DNA of 22,258 bases, taken from assembly GCA_958413095.1 (NCBI GenBank), contig CATYUF010000030.1, positions 1 to 22,258 of the forward strand, in the 5' to 3' direction. The position numbers were made by a program, and so were the translations under genes. Positions within the stretch are counted from its first letter, which is position 1. Each line of letters starts with the position of its first letter. Below the pieces are notes generated by a model that saw only the letters and a list, made by a program, of their open reading frames with translations, did not search any database and was not told the DNA's origin. Shown piece by piece: positions 17,222-22,258 of the stretch. Origin of the DNA: an uncultured Clostridium sp. GTDB taxonomy: Bacteria; Bacillota; Clostridia; TANB77; CAG-508.

Positions 17222-17253
17222 AAAGAAGGAGGAACTCTGAAATTTCAAAGTTC
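17222..17253 (-). terminator. Hairpin downstream of the VR
   Basis: On the minus strand GAACTTTG (17253-17246) pairs with CAGAGTTC (17239-17232), 8 bp with one G-U pair and a loop of AAATTT. It is followed by CTCCTTCTTTTTT, so it can end the target transcript before avd. It is about 65 bases beyond VR. Hairpins after VR promote retrohoming in several DGRs, so it may have a second role. Confidence 0.5.
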
Positions 17254-17305
17254 TCTCCCTCTGTCTGTGCTTGGATACAATTAAAGAATTTTACAGTGGT
17301 CAGTG

Positions 17306-18211
17306 CTACTTAATATAAAGCGTGGCACGAATACCAGTGTAGAAATAGCCGTAAATAGGACGAAAGTAATTGCGATAGGCGACAGGATAATTGCTTCCAT
17401 CATAGCTGTAATTGCCACCGCGAATAACACGACGCGAACTTTTGTTCTGTTCTTGTGTCCATTCATCCACATTACCTGCAAAGTCGTAGATGTTATTAGC
17501 ACACCATTCTTCTCTGCTTCCTGTTTCAACTACTTTCCTTGGAGAATTCTCTGTATTACAATGATTGCCCCATTCAGTAGAGTCCTCTGCAATTTCAGCA
17601 AGAGTTTTAACTTCCGTTTTGATAAACCATTCCAATACCGAATCATATTCTGCACCAAAAGTCAGATGACTTTTAACTGCTTCATTGTCTTCGATAGTGG
17701 ATGCCATCTTCTTGGCATCATTGAAATTGATATATACCCACGGCATAACTCCTTTTACCGACTGCGGTTTTCCTGCTAAACTCTTGGAAATGTTATAACG
17801 AGAAATATAAAATCCCCCATATTTTTTGACACTTTCAAGTTGTTCAAGCAGTTCACCATTTAAAGCTTCATTGAATTCATCACCCGAAAATTCATCGTTC
17901 ATGTAATTTCGTCTGCCGAATTTCTCCGAAAAATGTTCTCCATCAAGTGTTCCATTAGAGTCGAGACTTTCAACAGGAATCCATACAAACTGGCTTCCAT
18001 CAGAATATCTTTCAATTACAAATCCATTGTTCCTTTCTCCACAGACATGCTTATATCCTTCTGGAATTAGAGGATTTGCATAGTTTGCAGAGTAGACATT
18101 GGCTGTAGCGATGTTCAGAGCTCTAATAATTAACTCTCCGCTTGTTCCCTCTGAGACTTCAAAGGTTATACCCTTTTCTGCCTCAAGCACAAATTTTTCA
18201 TACCGTTTCAT
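17306..18211 (-). CDS. DGR target protein, FGE-sulfatase/C-type-lectin-like
   Basis: Protein of 301 aa whose C-terminus is rewritten by the DGR. The C-terminal half has the formylglycine-generating-enzyme-like version of the C-type lectin fold: IYDFAGNVDEWT near 243, then RVIRGGNY and the conserved end RNYFRPIYGYFYTGIRATL. FVWIPVE (about 75) and GGFYISRYNIS (about 135) are also typical. The paired cysteines of true formylglycine enzymes are not seen, so it is expected to bind rather than catalyse. VR covers about residues 260-297. No signal peptide or membrane segment is present, suggesting a cytoplasmic protein or unusual export. Its base composition is clearly richer in GC than its neighbours. 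ATG follows AAGGAGG. Target-avd-RT-TR is the transcription order. Confidence 0.92.
   Translation of the reverse strand: MKRYEKFVLEAEKGITFEVSEGTSGELIIRALNIATANVYSANYANPLIPEGYKHVCGERNNGFVIERYSDGSQFVWIPVESLDSNGTLDGEHFSEKFGRRNYMNDEFSGDEFNEALNGELLEQLESVKKYGGFYISRYNISKSLAGKPQSVKGVMPWVYINFNDAKKMASTIEDNEAVKSHLTFGAEYDSVLEWFIKTEVKTLAEIAEDSTEWGNHCNTENSPRKVVETGSREEWCANNIYDFAGNVDEWTQEQNKSSRRVIRGGNYSYDGSNYPVAYRNYFRPIYGYFYTGIRATLYIK
17320..17432 (-). repeat. DGR variable repeat (VR)
   Basis: The 3' end of the target gene, 113 bases. It differs from TR at 16 positions. Fifteen are adenines in TR (coding strand) and one, at 17332, is a T in TR and A in VR. Eleven asparagine codons of TR have become S, Y, D, S, F, R, I, Y, G, F and Y; one stays N. 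All changes fall at first or second codon positions. The fixed scaffold residues between them (YPVAYRNY, TG, RATL) are unchanged. Confidence 0.96.
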
Positions 18212-18251
18212 AGTTTATACCTCCTTAAGTGAAAGATTTATAACGGTTTCA

Positions 18252-18274
18252 ACATGGCTATTGCCATTATGTTA
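18252..18274 (-). promoter_or_regulatory. Imperfect palindrome in the target leader
   Basis: On the minus strand AACATAATGGC and GCCATGTT face each other around AATA, with the core ATGGC/GCCAT perfect. It lies between the -10 box and the target start, so it may be an operator or a leader hairpin controlling the target gene. Confidence 0.4.
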
Positions 18275-18303
18275 ATAATACCACATTTTCTTGTATTTTG
18301 CAA
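18275..18303 (-). promoter_or_regulatory. Promoter of the DGR target gene
   Basis: TTGCAA (18298-18303) and TATTAT (18275-18280) on the minus strand are 17 bp apart, about 60 bases before the target ATG. It lies between the small membrane protein stop codon and the target. Confidence 0.6.
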
Positions 18304-18337
18304 ATTTTGTAACTTTGAATTTATTTAATTTATATAT

Positions 18338-18490
18338 TTAATTCTTTTTATTGAATTTATGTCTAATAAATTCATCAATCACCCCTATTATAAACAATAC
18401 AATAAAAAATCCAATTAGTAATAATATTTGATTTCTTCTTTCTTCTTCTGGCAATTTACTTAAATAAAAGTAATAATCCATCCATAACAT
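18338..18490 (-). CDS. Small single-pass membrane protein
   Basis: A 50-aa frame beginning MLWMDYYFYLSKLPEEERR, then one hydrophobic helix (about residues 21-38, ILLLIGFFIVLFIIGV) and a basic tail ending FNKKN. The ATG at 18488-18490 has GGGAAG about 9 bases upstream; a second ATG three codons later is also possible. It is on the same strand as, and directly upstream of, the DGR target. Possible accessory membrane partner of the target protein, which has no signal of its own; this is inference from position. The family is not recognised. Confidence 0.5.
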   Translation of the reverse strand: MLWMDYYFYLSKLPEEERRNQILLLIGFFIVLFIIGVIDEFIRHKFNKKN

Positions 18491-18602
18491 TTTTAATTCT
18501 TCCCTTCATATTTTTATAACTGTATTTCAGTTATATTTTATATACCATATTTTAAGTATAATTTCAATAGATTTAAAAATAATATGAAAAGAGGTTATAT
18601 TT

Positions 18603-18791
18603 ATGGATAAATTTGTTATGAAAAAATCTACCGAAGCCAACATTTATAAAAGTATTAGATTTCCTGTTGAAATAAATTCTCAAATCATTGAAATTGTTGA
18701 CAAAGCTAATGAAGGACTAGACAAAAAAGAATATTCTTTTAATGGTTTCGTAGTATCTGCTTGTGAATTTGCATTAAAACATATGAAATAG
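18603..18791 (+). CDS. Ribbon-helix-helix-like small protein
   Basis: A 62-aa protein. The stretch SIRFPVEINSQIIEIVDKAN, then YSFNGFVVSACEFALK, has the strand-helix-helix pattern of Arc/MetJ/CopG DNA-binding proteins. ATG at 18603 follows AAAGAGGT. It is on the plus strand, convergent with the relaxase gene and sharing a terminator with it. In mobilizable elements such proteins often control relaxase expression or act as relaxosome partners. The assignment is from pattern only. Confidence 0.65.
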   Translation: MDKFVMKKSTEANIYKSIRFPVEINSQIIEIVDKANEGLDKKEYSFNGFVVSACEFALKHMK

Positions 18792-18795
18792 TAGT

Positions 18796-18827
18796 TATAA
18801 GAGCAAATAAATTTGTTTGCTCTTATA
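18796..18827. terminator. Shared bidirectional terminator
   Basis: TATAAGAGCAAA (18796-18807) pairs with TTTGCTCTTATA (18816-18827), 12 bp with an 8-base loop. It lies between convergent genes and overlaps the relaxase stop codon at 18823-18825. A short U-run (TTTCT) follows on the plus strand. Confidence 0.7.
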
Positions 18828-20010
18828 TTTCTAAATTCCATTCTTTTGCTCTTTCTTCTTTTTTAAGTTGTTTCTCTGGATCAATATACATATTAGTTTC
18901 TTTTTCAAATTCTCTAACTAATTCTTTAGATTCTGCAATACTAAATTTTTGACAAATCCAATCTATAAATTTTTCTACTGTCTCATAAAACTTATCTACC
19001 ACCCTATGCAAATGATTATTTTCTTTTTCTAAACCTTTAATCTTGCTTTTATATTTCCATTCTATATTAAATTCTTTTTCCTTATATTCTGTTTTAATAC
19101 TCTCTACTTGCTTATGCATTTCTTCATTATCAGCTATTATCAAATCTCTTTCCTTTTGATATTTTTCCGCTTCTTCTATAATTTTTGCTTGTCTTGATAA
19201 TTCTCTATGCAAGTCTATATTATCTTTATACAAACTTTGAATTACATCGTCTTTTGGTTTTATAATTTCTTCTAAAATCTTATCATCTCTTTTCTTTGAT
19301 AATCTGTTAATGTTAATAACAGTAATGTCTGGAACATCTGGTAATTCTAATTTCATATTTTTTAAAACTTCTTTTGTTTGTTTAAAATTAGTTATTTTTT
19401 TATATTCTTCAACAGAATAATGTTGTCTATTAGTTTCTTCTTTTGGCACCCCTCTTTGTAAGTCAAATCCATTTTTCACCATATATTTATAAAAAGTATC
19501 TTGTAATTGTCTATAACTATCTTTTGCTTTCCAAAATTCGCTACAAGCCAGTTTATCAATAGGATTTCCTTTTTTATCAGTAGTATGAACTACTGGCAAA
19601 AAAATTAAATGCATATGAGGTGTTTGTTCATCTCTATGCACTTTGGCAGATATTATATATTGTTCTCCTAAATCTTTATATTCTGCTACAAATTTGTATG
19701 CAGTTTCAAAAAATCTTTTTGTTTCTTCTTCTCCTATACTTTCAAAAAAATCATAATCTGATGTTATTATATATTCACAAGCTATATTACTTACTTTTTT
19801 AATTTGTCCCTTTAAATTATATTTTTCTTTTATTCTGTCAAATTCTTTTTCGTAACTATATTGTGGTGATTTTATTGAATAATTCAAATATGACTTTTCT
19901 TTATCTATATTATCATTTGAATAATTTATATTTCTTCTTTCATTGTGCCTAAATATTCCTTTCAAATTTTCTCTTTTGTATTTTGTATTTCTTATTATCG
20001 CATAACTCAT
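18823..20010 (-). CDS. MobV/Pre-type relaxase
   Basis: Plasmid recombination enzyme family, about 395 aa. ATG 20008-20010 is chosen because AAGGAGGGG is 5 bases upstream and the protein then begins MSYAIIRNTKYKRENLKG, the family motif I; the open frame extends upstream to 20043. The conserved HRDEQTPHMHLIFLPV near residue 125 carries the histidines that hold the metal ion of the DNA-nicking centre. The C-terminal half (from about 250) is a charged coiled coil. It nicks oriT and pilots single-stranded DNA into a recipient with the help of a conjugative element. The candidate oriT lies immediately upstream. Confidence 0.92.
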   Translation of the reverse strand: MSYAIIRNTKYKRENLKGIFRHNERRNINYSNDNIDKEKSYLNYSIKSPQYSYEKEFDRIKEKYNLKGQIKKVSNIACEYIITSDYDFFESIGEEETKRFFETAYKFVAEYKDLGEQYIISAKVHRDEQTPHMHLIFLPVVHTTDKKGNPIDKLACSEFWKAKDSYRQLQDTFYKYMVKNGFDLQRGVPKEETNRQHYSVEEYKKITNFKQTKEVLKNMKLELPDVPDITVININRLSKKRDDKILEEIIKPKDDVIQSLYKDNIDLHRELSRQAKIIEEAEKYQKERDLIIADNEEMHKQVESIKTEYKEKEFNIEWKYKSKIKGLEKENNHLHRVVDKFYETVEKFIDWICQKFSIAESKELVREFEKETNMYIDPEKQLKKEERAKEWNLEI

Positions 20011-20074
20011 TTTTCCCCTCCTTACTCGTGCTAAAAAACACAACTAAATTTTTATATTATTGCTTATTCCTAAC

Positions 20075-20123
20075 TTGTGTTGTAACACAACTACAATACT
20101 TTTTTACGCTATTCGCTAAAAGT
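20075..20123 (-). other. Candidate origin of transfer (oriT)
   Basis: A perfect 7-bp inverted repeat, TTGTGTT/AACACAA (20075-20090), stands just upstream of the relaxase gene, and next to it ACTTTT/AAAAGT (20098-20103 with 20118-20123) brackets AGCGAATAGCG on the minus strand. Minus-strand TTGTGTTAC resembles the pMV158-type nick sequence GTG/TTA, which would place the cut between 20086 and 20085. Sequence similarity to MobM-type oriT is by eye. Confidence 0.5.
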
Positions 20124-20168
20124 ATTTGTTGTGGCAGGGAAAAATAAACTTTTCCCCACACCCCTTTG

Positions 20169-20278
20169 CCTAAAAAATATCTACATATTTTTTAGGTTTT
20201 AGTTAAAATTGCTATTCACAACTTTAACTAAAAAATCAGCCACATAAGTAGTTTTTCTGCTTTAGTCGCTGATTTTAT
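20169..20278. repeat. Cluster of three more hairpins
   Basis: CCTAAAAAATAT/ATATTTTTTAGG (20169-20196, perfect 12 bp), TTTTAGTTAAA/TTTAACTAAAA further right (11 bp, about 20197-20236) and AAATCAGC/GCTGATTT (8 bp, about 20235-20277) follow each other in the gap between relaxase and winged-helix genes. The last may be a terminator of the winged-helix gene; together with the oriT candidate they form a dense origin-like region. Confidence 0.55.
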
Positions 20279-20803
20279 CTATACAAATGCATCTGCATTT
20301 GCATATAATTTAGTAAAGTCAAAGTCAGTATAATCTCGCTGTTCAAAGTTAGCCTTGTTATTCTTTTTCCTAAGTGCTCCCTTATTATAATTATTTTTAT
20401 TTTTTATATTATTTATTATATCTTCGTTATTTTCACCTATAGGGTGTAGTTGTTTTTGACTATCTAAATAGTTATTTTCACCTATACCCTCTAGGTATTT
20501 TTCGCTATACCCATTTAACTTTTCTTTATTAGGAATAATCTGCCTACTTTCTACTTCTTTACTTTCTGTTCTAAATTTTAATTTAACTTCTATATATCCC
20601 TTTTTCTTTAATGAACTTACTATTTTTGAAACTCTGTCGGAGGTTACATTTACAATACTTGCTATATATTTATTACTTGTAAAGCAACTTCCTGTTTCAT
20701 CACTTAAATATGAAATCATTGATAATACAATTTTTTCTTTGTCAGATAATTCTTCATTCAATAAAATATTTAATGGTATCCATAGCCCTTTCAATTTGCT
20801 CAT
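20279..20803 (-). CDS. Winged-helix replication-type protein
   Basis: 174 aa from ATG 20801-20803, chosen because AAAGGAGAG is 5 bases upstream and the protein then begins MSKLKGLWIPLNIL; the frame is open to 20839. The first 80 residues form a helix-turn-helix/winged-helix domain (LSDKEKIVLSMISYLSD, then NKYIASIVNVTSDRVSKIVS and KKGYIEVKL). The middle is low-complexity asparagine and lysine-rich, and the end carries NFEQRDYTDFDFTKLYAN, a tail common in DnaD-like and phage replication proteins. It sits upstream of the relaxase on the same strand and may help replicate the element while excised. Exact function is not shown. Confidence 0.65.
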   Translation of the reverse strand: MSKLKGLWIPLNILLNEELSDKEKIVLSMISYLSDETGSCFTSNKYIASIVNVTSDRVSKIVSSLKKKGYIEVKLKFRTESKEVESRQIIPNKEKLNGYSEKYLEGIGENNYLDSQKQLHPIGENNEDIINNIKNKNNYNKGALRKKNNKANFEQRDYTDFDFTKLYANADAFV

Positions 20804-20945
20804 ATAACTCTCCTTTCTTTTGTTTCTAATTCGCTCCACAATCGATTTTGTAACTTTTTTATTTACTTTTAATATAATTTAAGGTCAAAAAAATAAACCA
20901 TAAGATTTTGTTTCTTAAGGTTTATTTAATGTGTAAAACATTTTT

Positions 20946-21878
20946 CTATATACTCATGTAACATTTCTCTTTAATAAACTTCTTTATCTCTTTTTCATCT
21001 CTTCCCTCATAATAAGGAATAAGTAAGTCCTTAAATTCCTCTGTTAATTCTGCTGGAATTGCTATTATTCCTTTTCCTTTTGAAATCAAATAATGATTAC
21101 TATAAATTACTGCTGTTCTTTTATTTCCATCTATAAAAACTTGTTTTTTCATTGTATATAATAAAAGTTCGATTGCTTTGTCTATATCATTCAGTTCCTT
21201 ACTAAGAATTTCTTCTAATTCTTCTCTTATTACACTTTCAATAGGCAAATCTGGTTTCCATGTTGTTCCACCTATTGTTACTGGTGTATTTCTTACTTTA
21301 CCTGCTGTATAATAAAATCCTTCTTCTACCATTTTGTTTATTTCGCATAATAAAGCAAAATTTGTATCACTTAAAACAACATTTTTATTTAATATGAATT
21401 CCCAAGCATGTTTTAAATTTACTATTTTTATTATATCTTCAGATGTCATATTATTTACTTTTCCACCTTCAATAATACTTTCTGTATCTGCAAATGTAGT
21501 TGCAACACCTTCTAATATAGCTTGTTTATATATTGTATCTACTAAATGTCTTTTCGCAAAGTCTATATTTTGTTCTACTTTTTCTGATAATTCTTCTTCT
21601 GTATAATTTAATTGTTTTAGTTTTTTTGTTATCTCTCTTATTTGTTTTTTCAATTGTTTTGCTTTAATACTATTATTTAATACTAAATTATATAATTCAT
21701 CAGAATATTCTCCAACATATTTTGTTAAAGCTACTCCATCTTCTCTATAATGTACATATATATATTTATTTGAATTATTTTCTCTTATTTCTACTGATCC
21801 ATATGCAAGTGTTTGTAATTCATGTTCCAAAACTTGTTTATTTTGTAAAAGATTCATAATTTCAATTTTTTCTTCCAT
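20946..21878 (-). CDS. Fic-domain protein with altered active site
   Basis: 310 aa. The C-terminal Fic domain (about 175-300) has its core motif as KKQVFIDGNKRTA, residues 244-256. Usual Fic enzymes, which transfer AMP or similar groups to proteins, have HPFxxGNxR; here glutamine (Q246) stands at the catalytic histidine. The phosphate-binding loop residues D250, G251, N252, K253 and R254 are kept. TESIIEGG at 132-139 resembles the inhibitory helix motif of self-inhibited Fic proteins, though without a clear serine/threonine four residues before the glutamate. The N-terminal 85 residues form a separate region (YIYVHYREDG). ATG follows GGAGGAAAATC. It may be a toxin or a regulator; it is the last gene of the element. 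Confidence 0.85.
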   Translation of the reverse strand: MEEKIEIMNLLQNKQVLEHELQTLAYGSVEIRENNSNKYIYVHYREDGVALTKYVGEYSDELYNLVLNNSIKAKQLKKQIREITKKLKQLNYTEEELSEKVEQNIDFAKRHLVDTIYKQAILEGVATTFADTESIIEGGKVNNMTSEDIIKIVNLKHAWEFILNKNVVLSDTNFALLCEINKMVEEGFYYTAGKVRNTPVTIGGTTWKPDLPIESVIREELEEILSKELNDIDKAIELLLYTMKKQVFIDGNKRTAVIYSNHYLISKGKGIIAIPAELTEEFKDLLIPYYEGRDEKEIKKFIKEKCYMSI

Positions 21879-21893
21879 GATTTTCCTCCTTAT

Positions 21894-22009
21894 AAATGTG
21901 AAACTTTTTTGCTTAATTTATTTGATTTTGTTTCACATTTATATTATACCATAAATTTTTAAAAATGTGAAACTTTTTTTGTATTTTCCTTTGAATTTGT
22001 TTCACATTT
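21894..22009 (-). promoter_or_regulatory. Fic promoter with four GTTTCACATTT operator half-sites
   Basis: AAATGTGAAAC occurs at 21894-21904 and 21963-21973, and its reverse GTTTCACATTT at 21930-21940 and 21999-22009, all perfect, spaced 36, 33 and 36 bases. The promoter TTCACA (21966-21971), 17 bp, TATAAT (21943-21948) on the minus strand overlaps the third copy at the -35 box, and the start point falls on the second copy. This layout fits tight repression, possibly autoregulation. Confidence 0.8.
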
Positions 22010-22044
22010 TTTTAAAAAATCTATGTTTTTTAATTTTTTTCACC

Positions 22045-22092
22045 GATTTTGTATCAATAAGGTGTGTTTTTTTATACTTTTAATACAAAATC
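22045..22092. repeat. Inverted repeat near the right end
   Basis: GATTTTGTAT (22045-22054) and ATACAAAATC (22083-22092) are perfectly complementary, 28 bases apart, each with an ATCAATAA-like neighbour. It lies about 65 bases inside the element end and may be a recombinase arm site or an end-proximal regulatory site. The 22010-22155 stretch has no gene. Confidence 0.4.
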
Positions 22093-22153
22093 AATAACAA
22101 TATGTATTTTTAAGAGTATCAATATTTTAAAAACTGGTACTAACAACAACACA

Positions 22154-22166
22154 CATGTGTATATTG
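22154..22166 (+). other. Right attachment site of the element
   Basis: CATGTGTATATTG matches the left site at 12311-12323 in 11 of 13 positions, sharing TGTGT (22156-22160). The GH94 frame is intact to the right of it and reads into VCCC and a stop to the left. Confidence 0.7.
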
Positions 22167-22258
22167 TCCACCATTTTCTCTCACTCCCGGTAAATACGCC
22201 TTAATATATCCTGGTTCTAATTTTCCTTTTTCAAATGGTGGATCTAATAACTTGATTA
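22156..22258 (-). pseudogene. Upstream part of the split GH94 gene
   Basis: The frame reads IKLLDPPFEKGKL, then EPGYIKAYLPGVRENGG and QYTH, a highly conserved stretch of the GH94 catalytic region, before breaking into the element. The rest of the gene lies beyond the window. It continues in frame with AACWVIIAQ at 12312 when the element is removed. GH94 enzymes cleave beta-glucosidic bonds by phosphorolysis, or act on the glucan chain in cyclic glucan synthases; the similarity around this site suggests the latter type, but the N-terminal domains are not visible. Confidence 0.85.

Larger units (their letters stand above)
12313..22160. mobile_element. Integrative mobilizable element carrying a DGR
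   Basis: About 9.84 kb inserted in a GH94 gene. It codes for a large serine recombinase at one end (integration and excision), a MobV-type relaxase with a candidate oriT (transfer by a helper conjugation system) and a winged-helix replication-type protein. No conjugation pore genes are seen, so it is mobilizable rather than self-transmissible. Cargo comprises the DGR, an unknown plus-strand gene, small proteins and a Fic protein. Boundaries come from the split GH94 frame: removing the segment joins GGQYTH to AACW in frame. Confidence 0.88.

Noticed and set aside
17281..17529. Minus-strand 82-codon frame overlapping the VR
   Set aside because: Alternative frame of the target 3' end; TR/VR changes fit the target frame, with asparagine codons at variable sites.
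17303..17779. Plus-strand 158-codon frame opposite the DGR target
   Set aside because: Antisense to a gene with clear fold motifs; codon use does not suit it and no start site is seen.
17306..18211. Active formylglycine-generating enzyme
   Set aside because: The active-site cysteine pair is not seen and the C-terminus is a DGR variable region, so a binding role is more likely.
12313..22160. Prophage
   Set aside because: No capsid, terminase, portal, tail or lysis genes are present; relaxase and oriT point to a mobilizable element.

Overview
The window is AT-rich (about 25% GC by eye) and looks like a low-GC Gram-positive bacterium (Bacillota, probably Clostridia). The support is a division and cell wall (dcw) cluster in the order mraZ, rsmH, ftsL, pbp (with PASTA), murE, mraY, ftsW, murG, an MurE with the DNPR motif of meso-diaminopimelate enzymes, and AGGAGG-type ribosome binding sites throughout.

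Positions 1-10050 hold the dcw cluster on the minus strand, led by an mraZ promoter with three MraZ-type operator boxes at 10-bp spacing. murD and murF are absent from it. Two non-coding structures stand out: a roughly 13-copy ACAAAAG repeat array plus an intrinsic terminator between mraZ and rsmH, and a perfect 52-bp inverted repeat between ftsL and pbp. Positions 10443-11787 hold a plus-strand XRE-type regulator and a frameshifted M15-type peptidase with a peptidoglycan-binding domain.

From about 12313 to 22160 an integrative mobilizable element of about 9.8 kb interrupts a GH94-family gene inside the conserved GGQYTHAA stretch. The two gene halves lie on either side and would rejoin in frame on excision. 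The element carries a large serine recombinase, a small basic protein, an unknown plus-strand gene that appears frameshifted, a diversity-generating retroelement (DGR), a small membrane protein, a ribbon-helix-helix protein, a MobV-type relaxase with a candidate oriT, a winged-helix replication-type protein and a Fic-domain protein with a repeat-rich promoter.

The DGR is the main discovery. In transcription order it has a target gene with an FGE-sulfatase/C-type-lectin-like fold and a 3' variable repeat (VR), an Avd-like four-helix protein, a reverse transcriptase with YMDD and SQ motifs, and a template repeat (TR) just after the RT stop codon. TR and VR align without gaps over 113 bases with 16 mismatches. 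Fifteen of these fall on template-strand adenines (15 of 37 adenines against 1 of 76 other bases), the signature of adenine-directed mutagenic retrohoming. Recombinase plus relaxase would let this diversifying cassette move between cells, whereas many well-known DGRs are in phages or fixed chromosomal loci.
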